A DNA stretch of 64,000 nucleotides, taken from assembly GCA_016806645.1 (NCBI GenBank), contig JACSYO010000075.1, forward strand, positions 745,001-809,000. The letters are read 5' to 3'. Position 1 is the stretch's first letter; every line of letters starts with the position of its first letter. Positions 46,711 to 58,097 of the stretch are shown here, piece after piece. Under the pieces are notes generated by a model. The model did no database searches. It was not told the DNA's origin and saw only the letters and a list, made by a program, of their open reading frames with translations. The DNA is from Ophiodon elongatus (lineage: Eukaryota > Chordata > Actinopteri > Perciformes > Hexagrammidae). The position numbers were made by a program, and so were the translations under genes.

Positions 46711-46790
46711 AGAAAAGCACAGGTGTTATTAATAACATAACAATGGCTTCTTTCAAGGGTTCCAGTGAGCCACACCTGTGCTCTTTTTCT
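46711..46790. repeat. Short inverted repeat, 10-bp perfect core
   Basis: GCACAGGTGT at 46717-46726 is matched by ACACCTGTGC at 46772-46781, flanked by AGAAAA and TTTTTCT. May be a small foldback element. Confidence 0.6.
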
Positions 46791-47597
46791 ACTGTGACAA
46801 GTCAAAATGTCACCCATGCAAAGGCCTTTTTAACCCACTGTTTCTAAATTGTGTCGCCTCATCTTTCCGTTTGTCACCACGCACAAAAAGAAAAATGATA
46901 ATTCAGGTTTTTTTTTTGACAAACAACAGTTCACCCATCTGTCCTGTTCTTGTGCGTAGCGCCTCAGCTACAGCACGGCTTGTCAGATGCGTTCGGCGAC
47001 CTCGTTCTGCACAGGCCTGATGGCAGCGACCTCACCGTGAGCACCGCGCTGTTGGTCCTCGAGAAATAGTTCCAGTACAGAACTCCCTCAAAAACCACAA
47101 ATTCTCGTTTTTTTTTTTACATTTGTTGTAAAACATGTGCTCAGAGAAGAACGTTGCTAAAAGTAGCACAAGAGGGCTGTTGACCTCAGACCTGTCCTAC
47201 ATCATGGGGTTGAACATCTAGATGACATATTTGACAGAGAGTGTGCAGTGCAGGCTGCAGAAGGTTATTCCTGTGGATGGAATAATGTGTAGGTAGGAGT
47301 CATTAATATGAATTTTGTAAAGGTTGGAAAACGTTTGAATGGCACTCTTGTTATTACAGAACATCTAATGTCTTGCAGTACTGATTTTATTTCTAAGGTT
47401 TACCCCCCATCCTCAAACCTGCCACTGCATTATGAAAAATGAACACCTCTAATAATTGCATCAATAGCATTTGAATACTACTTAAAACTAACTTTTGGAT
47501 CATTTTTTTTTTTTTAAAGGTGTCAGACAGCGTGAGTGAAGTATCTGCTTGTTAAGGTAATTTTATTCCCTGCATATTGGTTCTCTCTGTGAGACAT
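46791..47597. other. Non-coding, nothing recognised
   Basis: No repeat or coding motif recognised. Confidence 0.4.
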
Positions 47598-47634
47598 GGG
47601 GGGGAGGGAGGGTGGGGGGGGGGGGGGGGGGGGG
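47598..47634. repeat. G-rich tract with a 21-G run
   Basis: G runs broken by A or T, ending in 21 consecutive G (47614-47634). Length is likely to be error-prone in sequencing. Confidence 0.93.
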
Positions 47635-47983
47635 CTGATTATAGACTGTCCCCCTGTTCTCTGCAGGCCACAGATAATAATAATGCTCTGGATAAAGTTC
47701 GTCAAAGTCTTCCCAGAGTAAACAAAGTTTGTTATTAATGTCCCAGTGTGGCTAACCTGGTGTAAACCAATTTGCATAATCGCTCCACTTTTTTTCTTTC
47801 TTTTTCTCCTTAACTTGTTTTCCCTGTTTTCTTTTTTTCCCTTCAGTCTTTTCTTCTTGTTTTGTCCTTTTTGTTGTTTTTCTTTTGCTCGCCTCTCTGT
47901 CAGAGGTATCGATGTGTGAGAGACAGAAGGGTCTGCATCTTAAGGTTGTTTAATGCAATTAACTTGACCACTGGGTTTTTAGG
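47635..47983. other. Non-coding; T/C-rich tract 47787-47890
   Basis: The plus strand is about nine-tenths pyrimidine over roughly 100 bp. No element recognised. Confidence 0.45.
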
Positions 47984-47993
47984 GTGTGTATGT

Positions 47994-48052
<59 letters not shown>
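47984..48052. repeat. (GT)n microsatellite
   Basis: About 33 units, TAT-interrupted at the left end; a shorter GT block follows at about 48101-48115. Confidence 0.97.
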
Positions 48053-48055
<3 letters not shown>

Positions 48056-48221
48056 AACGTGTTTTTGTGCCCTTCTTCAACATCAATGGACAAATTAAAC
48101 TTGTGTGTGTGTGTGCATGTGTATACATAATGTACCTCTTGATTTTCCAGACCAGTGGCTGAATCATGTCGAATCATGTTTCAAGTGGAAAAAAAAAAGG
48201 ATATGAAGTCACCTCGACCAA

Positions 48222-48222
<1 letters not shown>

Positions 48223-48288
<66 letters not shown>
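48223..48288. repeat. (CA)33 microsatellite
   Basis: Uninterrupted; inverted relative to the GT array 170 bp upstream. Confidence 0.97.
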
Positions 48289-48289
<1 letters not shown>

Positions 48290-48848
48290 TACTACTACAA
48301 AAATCTCTAAAGCAGTAATAGGATGTAAAAAGACTGCTATCTCCTGGGTCCTCTCTATCAGCTGACATGAAACTAGAGCATCAGTAGAAGCAGCTGAAGT
48401 TGACTGACATGATCATCCTAAACCAACTTGCCCGGTGTCTCAGTCTCTCTCCAGGACAGACAGACAGGAAGTGGCATATCATTACTGCCGCTGTGTGTTT
48501 TCCCCCGTGCCTCCAAAGTTGCGTTTCACCTCTCTTATCTTCCATCTCTCTGTGACACGGTCATGGTGTCTTGACAAGGCTTAGTGTGCTCACGATTTTT
48601 GAAGAATGTCCATTGTGGTAATCTTTAAGAAATACATGGACCAACGCTTTTGTTCACCTATTGTAGCCACCAGAGACTGGTGAGTAGTACAGGTATAACC
48701 AATGATTCATTTAACTCTCCACCCACATAACAGGACGTATAAACACAGGCATAGTCACGGGCAGCTCTTGTTGTCTTGGGGTCCTCCCTTCTCCTGGTTT
48801 GTGGTTAATGCTGCTATTAAGACCAGGCCCCTTACTATTCAGCCGAGT
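48289..48848. other. Non-coding, nothing recognised
   Basis: No repeat or coding motif recognised. Confidence 0.4.
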
Positions 48849-49339
48849 GAAGCTAATGCAAAAGTGTCTTATAACCTGTATTTTCTCTAATGTCCATCAG
48901 GGGGCGACTCCTCTGGTTGTATAGAAGTCTATAGAAAATGACTCTACTTCTCTCTTGATTTATTCCCTCAGTAAACATTGTAAACATGAGTTTATGTCTC
49001 AATCTCTAGTTTCAAGTCTTCTTCAATACAGCATGATGTTCATTTCGTAAATTATGTTCCATTTAGAGTCAAATAGATCATAAAGTAGAGTATGCTTTAG
49101 GGCGGGGCTTACTGTGATTGACAGGTCGCTGCCGCTACCAGAGCCGTATACGGCGTCTCTTCGTCACTCCTCCGCATTCCAAATATGGTAACTTCCGTTC
49201 ATTGGTTGAAAAAAAAAATATGGTGACGGCTGCAATCCAAGATGGCGACGGCAAAATTACCGAACTCGAGGCTTCAAAATAGCAGTCTACAAATGAGATG
49301 TCACATTGACTACGTTCACTTCTTATAGACAGTCTGTGA
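48849..49339 (-). repeat. Dispersed repeat family W, full-length copy (inverted)
   Basis: In reverse complement all landmarks of the 38.0-kb copy appear in order: GAAGCCTCGAGTT, GCGGAGGAGTGACG, CCGTATACGG, CCTGTCAATCACAG, ATCATGCTGTATTGAAGAAG, GACTTCTATACAACCAGAGG and GTCGCCCCCTGATGG. At its left edge (49300-49339) it also holds CACAGACTGTCTATAAGAAG, which is missing from the 38.0-kb copy. Confidence 0.85.
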
Positions 49340-50038
49340 TTAAGATTAGACAGACGAGGCCTTTGGTTCTCCATCAACAAGTGGCAATCTTGACGTGTTC
49401 AAAAAGAGTCCAGACTGTGGGAGACTGCTTTGCCGACGAGGACTAGGGTCCCACTGACAAATCAATTGGGATTTGCACACGGCCATCAGCATGGGTTGTC
49501 AGCTGCTGGGGTTAAGGTTTAGCACGGTGCAACTGATCTGGTGTGTCAGGATTCAATCGCACCTGAGTGCAGTGCATCTTTTCATGCATGTTGTTCAGCT
49601 CATCTCACACTGTAGATTACCTGCATGTCACTTATTTCATGAACGTCTTTGTAGTATTTGAAGTTGTGTATCCCAGTGATCTAAACCGGTTCCTGGTCTC
49701 TATTTATGATCTTGAAAAAGACTTGTTATTCACTCAAATATGACACTCCGGTGTTAGTGTCGTCGTATCGGAGCCAAGGTCTGGTTTTCTTTACAATGAA
49801 GAACACTACAGCATTGCAGAGCCGCTGGCGTGCCTGGATGCTCTCATTCTTGTTAGTTTGTTTTGAGAAGTTGCTTTGCCAGAGTGATTAGTGAACTGCT
49901 ATAGAAAATGGCTAATCTGAATTAGTAATTCTCCACAGGATTATATTTCCCTGTTACATCCCTGTATCCAGATGACAAAAAGAAAAGAATGTGTTAATAG
50001 TGTAACACAGTATTTGAAGGGTTACTTCAACCACACTA
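49340..50038. other. Non-coding, nothing recognised
   Basis: No repeat or coding motif recognised. Confidence 0.4.
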
Positions 50039-50125
50039 GACGCCTGGGTAGCTGCGTGGTTACAGCGCATGCCATATAATGGCGTCCCGGGCTCAAGTCA
50101 CACCTTTGTAGCATGTCATTGTGAC
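50039..50125 (+). mobile_element. SINE-B: tRNA-like SINE fragment
   Basis: GGGTAGCTGCGTGGTTACAG at 50046-50065 is A-box-like, and GGGCTCAAGTC at 50089-50099 is a degenerate B box at tRNA-like spacing. A TTTGTAGCATGTCATTGTGA block follows, as in a common percomorph SINE. No anticodon-stem or acceptor-stem pairing is convincing, so this is not a functional tRNA gene. Confidence 0.6.
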
Positions 50126-51061
50126 CCTCTTTAACCATTATGTTTTACTGTACCTCTTTGTAGATAGACTGAATTAAATTCAAACTAAAGCATATGTGTT
50201 GTAAAGGAGTAAACAGTACAACCCACATTTCTTTGCCAGGATTTTTGCAGTTCAAGGACTCACTAACAGTGTTGTCTGTTATCCTTCTTCTTAATCTTCT
50301 ATGGTCTGTCTTTTTCCTCTGTATTATCCCCCCAAAAAATGAAAATCCAAACCATCCTGAAGATAGTACTGACAAAAGCCGTGTTCCAGACTGTTTGAAT
50401 GTTGTTTGTAATTTTAACAGCAAACTGTCTTTATCCAACCACATAACCCAATGATTTTGCTGTTGTTAGAATACATTTGCATTGTTATGGATGTATTATA
50501 GAAGTTTTTCGAGGACAACTGTCAAAAACCCATTCCCATTAATCATCACAAGTTTGACAACGTGTTAATGCTTTTTTCCGCAAGGGTTTTTTCAGGTATA
50601 ATAATAATTTTAAAGTGCAAACCATTTCAGGGGAAAATCCATATTATGCAGCCAGTGTCGAAACACCACAGCTGTTCTGTATGTATGTGTTTTGAAAAAG
50701 AATAACTTCTGAATGAGACTTTCAACATCAGGATACTGAAGTTGTGAGCCGTGACCTCAGCAGGTCAAGCAAATGCAACAAAGATGAGGCAAATTGATAA
50801 TGGATGATGTTGATCTCGCTTGTACTTCGAAGGGATTCTCCAAGCGCTACACTACATGATACCAGTGTAACCAGTTCAGTGTCTCCCATTGATTACCTTG
50901 ACTGTGGTGGCCCGCCAATGTCTATTTTGTCCTGCCACAGTTTCATAATTAACCAAAAATATTTTTACACTTTTCAACGGGTGGGCTGACTGGCATGACC
51001 TGGAGGCATTTCCTCCGCAACAAATGGGTTTATGATTTATTGTTTACTAGAGCACTGTGTG
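50126..51061. other. Non-coding, nothing recognised
   Basis: Complementary open frames of 86-99 codons at 50145-50454 have no recognised motif. Confidence 0.4.
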
Positions 51062-51340
51062 AAAATACTTGCTACTTAACAAGTAAACAATAAAAAATGT
51101 TACTTAAATAAAAGTACAAACGTATTGGCATAAAAATACACTTAAAGTACCAAAAGTAAAAATATATTTACAATGCAGAATGACCCATTTCAAATAATAT
51201 ATTTAGGCTGAATCTGTAAAGTAATCTAACTAGTAACTCATACTGACAAATAAATGTGGTAAAATTAAAGGTCCAATATTGAAGTGGACTAGAAGTATAA
51301 AGTTACATAAAATGGAAATACTCAAGTAAATTACAAAGCC
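51062..51340 (+). repeat. Dispersed repeat family Z, internal and 3' part
   Basis: Characteristic order: TGTTACTTAAATAAAAGTAC, TAAAGTACCAAAAGTAAAAA, ATGCAGAATGACCCATTTCA, TCTGTAAAGTAATCTAACTA, then AGAAGTATAAAGTTACATAA and GGAAATACTCAAGTAAATTAC. This is the best copy of the family in the window. The 5' end seen at 18323 is missing here. Confidence 0.75.
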
Positions 51341-51566
51341 CTCTGGCGGCAATACAAATTATGATCCTGAGGAAATAGTGTCACAAAGTCTACAAAGGGA
51401 GGAAGTCTCGACACAGCCTCTTGTTTCCTGCCAATAGTCAATGTTGGCTTTGTGACTTAGGAGCAGCACATATTTTAACCCCAAGCCATGATCTTTTCTT
51501 TATCTTTTCTGGACCACTTGAATATGTTGGGGGTACTTATTAATCTTCTGTGTGTAGCTGCCCTTT
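51341..51566. other. Non-coding; possible weak repeat
   Basis: AACCCCAAGCCATGATCTTT near 51479 resembles the reverse complement of the GGTTA-type fish repeat. Too diverged to call. Confidence 0.3.
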
Positions 51567-51870
51567 AAATGGCAATGAACTGTACTTGTATATCTCTTTT
51601 CTAGTCTTCCGACCACTCAAAGCACTTTAACACATCATCATTCACCCATTCATACACTGATGTATGGCAGGGGCTACCAAGCAAGATTAGATCAGGCCTA
51701 TCTAACCATTCATACCCATTCATACACCACAGGAACATCCTGTGGGAGCAATTTTGCGGTTAAGTGTCTTGCCCAAGGACACATGGACATAGACTAGTGG
51801 AGCCGGGGCTCAAACCGCCGATTCTGCTATTGAAGGACAACCCTGCTCTACCACTGAGCCACTTTACCGT
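51567..51870 (-). mobile_element. SINE-A, best full-length copy
   Basis: Read on the minus strand: the A box TGGCTCAGTGGTAG (reverse complement of 51846-51861) fits the RNA polymerase III consensus, and the B box at 51800-51819 reads GGTTTGAGCCC, one change from consensus. The body follows with a TGGGCAAGACACTTAACCGC block and GAATGGGTATGAATGG repeats. The tail ends in AGTGCTTTGAGTGGTCGGAA and GTACAGTTCATTGCCATTT. At 304 bp it is close to complete. Confidence 0.88.
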
Positions 51871-54323
51871 CTCAACATCTGTGGAATCAAATAGAGCCCA
51901 TGTTACACAAACAAACATACAGAGCAGACCTCTGGGTTTGACGAATGATACACCAGCAGTACCACTAACCACACATCTTCATCCCTGAACGACATAATAT
52001 GTCGCTTGTCATTTCCTTCCTCAACGACCCACAGGAGTGTTTTCTGACCTGACACCCCCTATTGACAGGATGACATCGTTTGTCAGTGTTTCCCAGAGCA
52101 AATATATGATAGACACAAAATCATCACATCTAGTTGGTTAAAAATAGGTTAGGGTAGAACCGGTTAAAAACAAACCTATTTTTGAGGCCTCCGCTCAAAA
52201 ATTGCATGCCAATACTAAAAAGAGTATATCTCTGCAACCACAATATCTATTTGAATATTGTTGGTGTTATTATAAAGGTAATAAATGTGAGAGTTGTCTA
52301 GATGTGTAAATATCAGTATATATGTAACTGGTTAAGATTAAATGAAGATGGAACACAGCAAAAACTTTAATAATTCAGGTTTGCCTAAAAAACAGAAAGA
52401 AGCACTTTCAGGATGATTATCCCTTTGGAATGATGCAGCTGTGAGGTTTAAACCTCTACCAAATCATAGCACAATATGTGAACACTCTCTCTGCAAAGTT
52501 TGACTTTGATAAAGTGAAGCAGAAAATAATTAGAGAGTTTTTAGTACAGACAGTTCAGGCGAGGTCTCCACAATGGCCATTTGGCACAAGTGTTCCATTT
52601 GAATTTTCTCATGTACCAAACTATATATTTCACTTGTATATCATTCAATACATCCAAATACAGCAGTTGTTTTTTTTTGGAACATTCAACCAGACCTATA
52701 TGTTCCCATTCAAAAATAACCAGGTGCGTAATGGAGATTTTCTCAGCGTCAGCTGCTCATGGATATGCACACCGATAACTCAGCAACGGATTGGTCAATT
52801 TCTGTGAAAGATACCTCCTTTGAATCGTTAGCGCCTATATAATTGAACTATACCAAACAAAATGAGATTGACAGCACTGTTAGCCAATCAGAATCAGCAA
52901 GGCGCAGTCCTCTGTCCTCTGCGCTCGCTCCGATTCGCTGAGATTCTCTCCCACCCCACGTGGGTAATCTGACACTAAACCAGTGTTAGGTTGTAATAAT
53001 ATAATATGACTTACACTTGTAAATAAGGAATGTCTATGTATAAATTACGATACTTAAAAAGGATAATTAATAAGGAATAGCGAGCCTTATGACAAGGAGT
53101 ATGCGTAACATAGCAGAAAGCCACATTGAGTTTTTTACTTAGACTTAGTTCAGGTATGCATGGAATGAGATAGGGAGAGGGGGATGAAGAGACTGAAGTC
53201 GCCAAGATCAACAAAAAGGACAATAAAACAACTCCACTTGAGGGGGGTTGATGCGCTCAACTTTACGAGAGGGTGGAGAGATGACTTCAAGTGCCGGTAG
53301 GTCTGGGAGAGACCTTTGCACCAGCTTTAAACCAACCAAAATCATCGATTCTACTATCATAAAACTTTAACCAAATCCACGCTGCAAAACTGAGCCAATG
53401 AGAGGCGACGATGCACATTTTTACTGGACTATATTATCAAATGTACTGGTCAGTTCAAGGCTCTCTTAGGTCAATGTGCAAAGACAGATAACTCTCTTCA
53501 GGCTGCTTTTCAGGCAACTGTTGAAAGGCTGTGGCCTGCCGTTGGCTTATGAACCCTGAGCTGAGGATTATGCACTATATTGCCAACTTTTATTAAATTG
53601 ATTTTTATTATAACCTACTGAATCCAGAAATTCTCTTCCAAGTCCGCCCAAAGATCTTAAACATTAACACCAGTCAGGAATGATTTCCTGTGCAACACAG
53701 GAAGTACATCAACATTTAGCAATGCGGAAATAAAAAGCAAAATAGGAATATAGCCGCGTATCAGCTCATGTAAGTGAAATCTTTCCACAATCGCTCGCAA
53801 AATATATTTTTGATGCTTGACTTTGTTGGCTGATATCGCACTGATGCTGTGTGGTAGAGAGATTTGATGGATATCTTGTGAATCTGTGGATTGTCTGCGT
53901 TCTAGGGAGGTACCGTGTTTGTTTTTAGCACAAAGCTAACTAACTCACGAGTCACAAAGCTGGCGAGCGGTGGACACTTTTGCGAAATATTAATATTAAT
54001 ATTTGGTTGTTCATGTAGTTTGTGTTGAAGTTGTGTTTGGAGCATGTACAACTGGTTTATATATTATTTTAGCCCAGGCTTTTTTTTTTTTTTTACATTA
54101 AAATATTATTTCGTGATGAGGGAACTGATTCCTAAATAAACCCTGAGGGTCCCCCAATTGGCACGAGAAGGGGTAGCGGGAGATCGTGGTCATAGAGAAA
54201 CCAACAATGATGGTTAGGGTTAGCAGAGGTGCAGACGGTCCGCTAAGAAGTCTCTCCTGTCAAAGACAAAGTTTCTGTTCACAATGCCAGGATATATTGT
54301 AGATACATTTGATTGACAGACTG
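51871..54323. other. Non-coding, nothing recognised
   Basis: 2.4 kb without a recognised element. A 109-codon open frame at 52478-52807 has no domain. AAAAATAGGTTAGG and its partial complement AACCTATTTTT flank a 25-bp space near 52141-52181. Confidence 0.4.
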
Positions 54324-54372
54324 AAGAACTGGATCCTGAAATAAATAAATAAAAGAACTGGATCCTGAAATA
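54324..54372. repeat. Short direct duplication, period 29
   Basis: AAGAACTGGATCCTGAAATA begins at 54324 and again at 54353, separated by an AAATAAATAAA spacer. Two copies only. Confidence 0.92.
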
Positions 54373-55071
54373 TGTAAGTGATGGTTTAGAAGTAATGATG
54401 GCTGACATGACTCATTAAATTTATTTCCATCATCATTTGCCAGTAGTTCAGTTCGTCCCGCTATACCTGCATGCTGTCAAACTTCATCAGGGGGCTTTTG
54501 CGAAAAACATTTTTTCTCTCGAAAGCTGAATTTTAAATGTCTTCGCACCTAAGGTGTGAATTTTCTCAAAACCCTCTCAGTTTCTCCTCTGACATTTAGA
54601 TAAAGTTGTACGTCATCACAGCCTGTGGTTACTGCATTTTCCTATCTCTAAAACAGAAACTCTAAACTTCCTCATACGAGTGATATCCTCGTTTGAGAAT
54701 TCTCTGTTATGAAAGGACGCAAAGGAAATCTCTTTTTAATCTTCCAGGTTTTCTGGGTTTATCTCTGAATGACTTCACCAAGGCCTGTCAGACCTTTGAG
54801 ATGTATTTGAGAAACTTCATTTTTCAGTAAGAAAGCAGTTTAAGATTGAGTTTTAGATTTGATTAGAGCTGAGAGAGCATGTTCAGCCCCAACATTCAGT
54901 CATCTACATCACTGACTGACGAGGGAACCACGGTACCACCATGACCTTTGGTTTATTTAGAAACCCTCTGCCCTGATCCCAGGTACCATGCATTGGTATG
55001 GGGATGCAAACCCAGGAGACGTGTGCTAAAAACATGGTGTCATGCGTCTTTTAACATGGGGCTGTTATTGT
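54373..55071. other. Non-coding, nothing recognised
   Basis: No repeat or coding motif recognised. Confidence 0.4.
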
Positions 55072-55376
55072 AGCAGAACTATTTTCAAATGTCTGTGGAG
55101 AGTTATGTAACTGTACCTCAATCCGTGTTCACATAATCAGATTTGTTAATGAGCAAAGGGATCTGCCAATGTGCATTCAGAATCCGTTTGTAATCAGACT
55201 TGTTAATATGTAAAATACTCTCCGAATCACCTCACCTCTGCAGCTGGGAGACTACTTCACCGGGAGAATAGCGGGCGGCAAATTCATTCAGGGGTACATT
55301 TACAAATCTGATTACAGCTACACGGATTGAAATACAGTTACACAACTCTCAACAGACGTTGGCAAACTGTTCTGCT
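55072..55376. mobile_element. MITE-like foldback element with about 80-bp inverted ends
   Basis: The left arm 55072-55151 and the reverse complement of 55297-55376 both start AGCAGAAC and share GAGAGTT.TGTAACTGTA, TCAATCCGTGT and TAATCAGATTTGT at the same offsets. I count about 65 matches in 80 positions by hand. The 145-bp centre contains another diverged copy of the arm segment (CAGAATCCGTTTGTAATCAG at 55178-55197). There is no coding capacity. The structure fits a non-autonomous DNA transposon; superfamily is not assigned because the target-site duplication is unclear. Confidence 0.82.
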
Positions 55377-55566
55377 GAGATAATGGTCCCGAATTTGAAA
55401 TGTAACAGCGAATGACGCCCTGAGCTTTAACTTCCAAATAAATGAATTCTGCCCCACAAACACATTTGTTACGGATATTCTGTTCTGATCATGTCGTTTG
55501 TCCCTCTCGGTCTCCTGCCATCGCTCTGTCTCGCTTTCTGTTGAAGTTGCAGTCATGTTAATAGGA

Positions 55567-55570
<4 letters not shown>

Positions 55571-55640
<70 letters not shown>
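55571..55640. repeat. (TG)35 microsatellite
   Basis: Uninterrupted TG array. Confidence 0.97.
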
Positions 55641-55642
<2 letters not shown>

Positions 55643-55756
55643 TGAGAGTAGTAACCTCATCGAGACCATCTGTCTTTGGAGAACAGAGCCAATTTCACAA
55701 TGAATTAGGAGGTGAGACTCTAACTAGGTCATGGGCCCTTAACGCATGCACAAAAA

Positions 55757-55816
55757 CACACACATACACCTACACACCTACACACCTACACACACACACA
55801 ATACACACACACACAG
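55757..55816. repeat. Imperfect CA array with CCTACACA units
   Basis: ACACCTACAC units alternate with pure CA runs. Confidence 0.93.
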
Positions 55817-55837
55817 GGTACGCGGTGTGTCAAATTG

Positions 55838-55993
55838 AGAAAGAGCAAAAAATAGATGGAACAGGAGGGAAGAACAACAGCGAAAGAAAAGAAAGGGATG
55901 GAGAGAAAGCAAAAGAGCAAGAGGCCGACAGAGAGGAGGAAAGAGAAGGGAGAGATGGGAGGGAGGGAGGGAGGGAGGTGGAGAGACGGGCTG
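55838..55993. repeat. Polypurine tract with (GGGA)n G-quadruplex pattern
   Basis: The plus strand is over four-fifths purine. Positions 55957-55979 read GGGA repeats that satisfy the four-G-tract rule with one-base loops. The 146-codon open frame through this stretch is Lys/Glu/Arg-rich from composition only. Confidence 0.85.
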
Positions 55994-56175
55994 TAACAGA
56001 TGTAGACAGGGGGTTGGAAGGGAAAGACAAAGAATCTTTTAATGCGTCTTGCGTCGTAGAGAGAGGGTGTGTGAGCGTGTAAAACTGTCGTGCAGGGGAA
56101 GTAATGTTGCATTACGCTGAGCATTATTCCAATGAGGTTACAAATATTTTGCACCACGGCAAATCCCCTCGATTT

Positions 56176-56218
56176 CTTTCTCTCTCTCTCTAGCTCTCTC
56201 TCTCTCTCTCTCTCTCTT
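56176..56218. repeat. (CT)n microsatellite
   Basis: About 20 units with one TAG interruption. Confidence 0.95.
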
Positions 56219-56232
56219 CGTCTAACATCCCA

Positions 56233-56244
56233 TCTTTCTTTCTT

Positions 56245-56298
<54 letters not shown>
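56233..56298. repeat. Compound (CTTT)n-(CT)n-(CA)n array
   Basis: Three repeat types adjoin; the CA part has about 16 units. Confidence 0.95.
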
Positions 56299-56299
<1 letters not shown>

Positions 56300-58097
56300 A
56301 AAATTCTCAGCAGTGTTAAATTTAGCCTGAATGCTGTGTACTTTGCTAACACACATTTTACTTTGAAATGCCTCTGAAATATGGATGAGACTTTTTTGAT
56401 AAATGGCTCTGGGTGGAAAAAGACTAAGGAAAAGAGAAGAAACAGATAGAGAGAGAGAGAGAGAGACTAGGGTTATAATGCAGAATTGCTTGACAAAGTA
56501 TGCAGAAGAACAAGACGAGACGATGATGTCACCCACAGAAGATTTGGAAAATGGCTGCTAACTGGATTAGCTCAGAGATTTAGCAGAACAGAAAGGACCG
56601 GCAGGTAAGTTACAGAGTGCTCAGGATGACGGTGACATACCGTTAATAGCCGGTACAATGGAAGACAAGGTCAATGGACAGTGGGGTTGAACAGATGTTA
56701 ATCCTCTGTAGATGGCATCAATGGAGGCACAGAAGAGTCCGATTGAGTTGCAAGTGTTTCAATTTGTGCTAACAAAGCTAGCATTCAGATCGTGGATACA
56801 GTTGGTACGTTGGTAACAGTTCAGTGTTAAAATTTGCCCAAATTTAGGTGGTGAGAGACACTTTTTTTTGCTTTAACTTATCATTATGAAGTAAATGTTG
56901 ACTGCATGATATAATTGCTGTAAAATATCGAAACAATCAGTGTTAGCATTAGAGAGGTTACCAATGAGTATTGCTTTCACTACTCAATTCTGTTTGCCAA
57001 ACTTTTTTCCCAATGGCGGTTGCTGGCAGTCGCTCCAAAAGTCGGAAAGCAAACCGGTTGCCTTTGCAACGATAACCCCACTCGGATTCACTATGGGGGC
57101 AAAAAGTTGTCCATTATCAATCTCAATACACCTGCGCAACTACTGTGTCAGCAATGTCTCAATGTAGCTGTAGGAACCGATGTTTCAGCACAGCTTAGTC
57201 TGAATGCAGTTACACAAAAACCAGGGCCAATTTTCAACAACCTGGAGTGAGGTTCTTTTTGGAAGGGGATTAGAATGTATGATGTTCATGGAAGTTCAAT
57301 ATTTGTCAGGGAGGCAGAAACTCAAGACTGGGCAAGTTCTGTTTTTGTTTGTTAATATTTTAAGATATCGTCTCTGAGATCTCTGTCTCCACCTCGATAT
57401 ATATAATCAATGTGAACGTCACGCCACTGTCATTTACTGTGGACAGTTTGCGTTGGGTCTACTTCTTAAAAACTTCATAGAAAATGACATTGTCGGACAA
57501 AAAATTACAAGAGCAAATAAAATGTGAGCTCACAGATTCATCTGTACACAGTTATATCTGTCAATTTTGGGAAGAGGAATTGCAATTGTGTTACCTTTAC
57601 ACTGAATCCTTTGATTGGATGTAAAGGACTCACTTAGCTACTAGACAGAAAGTTGGGTGTCTCTATGAAAACACCCTGTGAACCAATAAAAATGAGAACA
57701 GGTTGTGCTTGCAAACAGATTCGACTTCATTCTCTGCTCTGGTAGACATTACTCCTCTAGTTCTTTACAGAGATAACCTGCCTTGTTTCTATATTATTAT
57801 CGGAAGATTTTATTTTAAGGCCATAGAGCTGGGCACAACTCGCAAAACTCACGTGATTTTATTCATTCAAATTGGAAATTTGTCTGCGAAAGTAAAGTCA
57901 CTAGTAAAAGAGAGCAGATGAGAACGAACAAACTATATAGCCAACAACATGCAGCGGTCCTACTGTTGGACATGAAACCTTTAAACTCTTGTTGAGTTCT
58001 GTGTCTCGTGGCTTTGATCAACGTTTTTTTACAACATATTTTAATAAATATTTGCTGAAGCATATAGTGATTGAGAAAAGTACACTTTTTTCTCGTT
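56299..58097. other. Non-coding; short GA run at 56449-56466
   Basis: No recognised element. The 56940-57250 stretch holds two overlapping 75-76-codon frames without motifs. Confidence 0.4.

Noticed and set aside
50039..50125. Possible tRNA gene
   Set aside because: A- and B-box-like motifs are present, but cloverleaf stems do not pair and the downstream block is typical of a SINE.
52478..52807. 109-codon open frame
   Set aside because: No family similarity recognised and AT-rich composition typical of chance frames.
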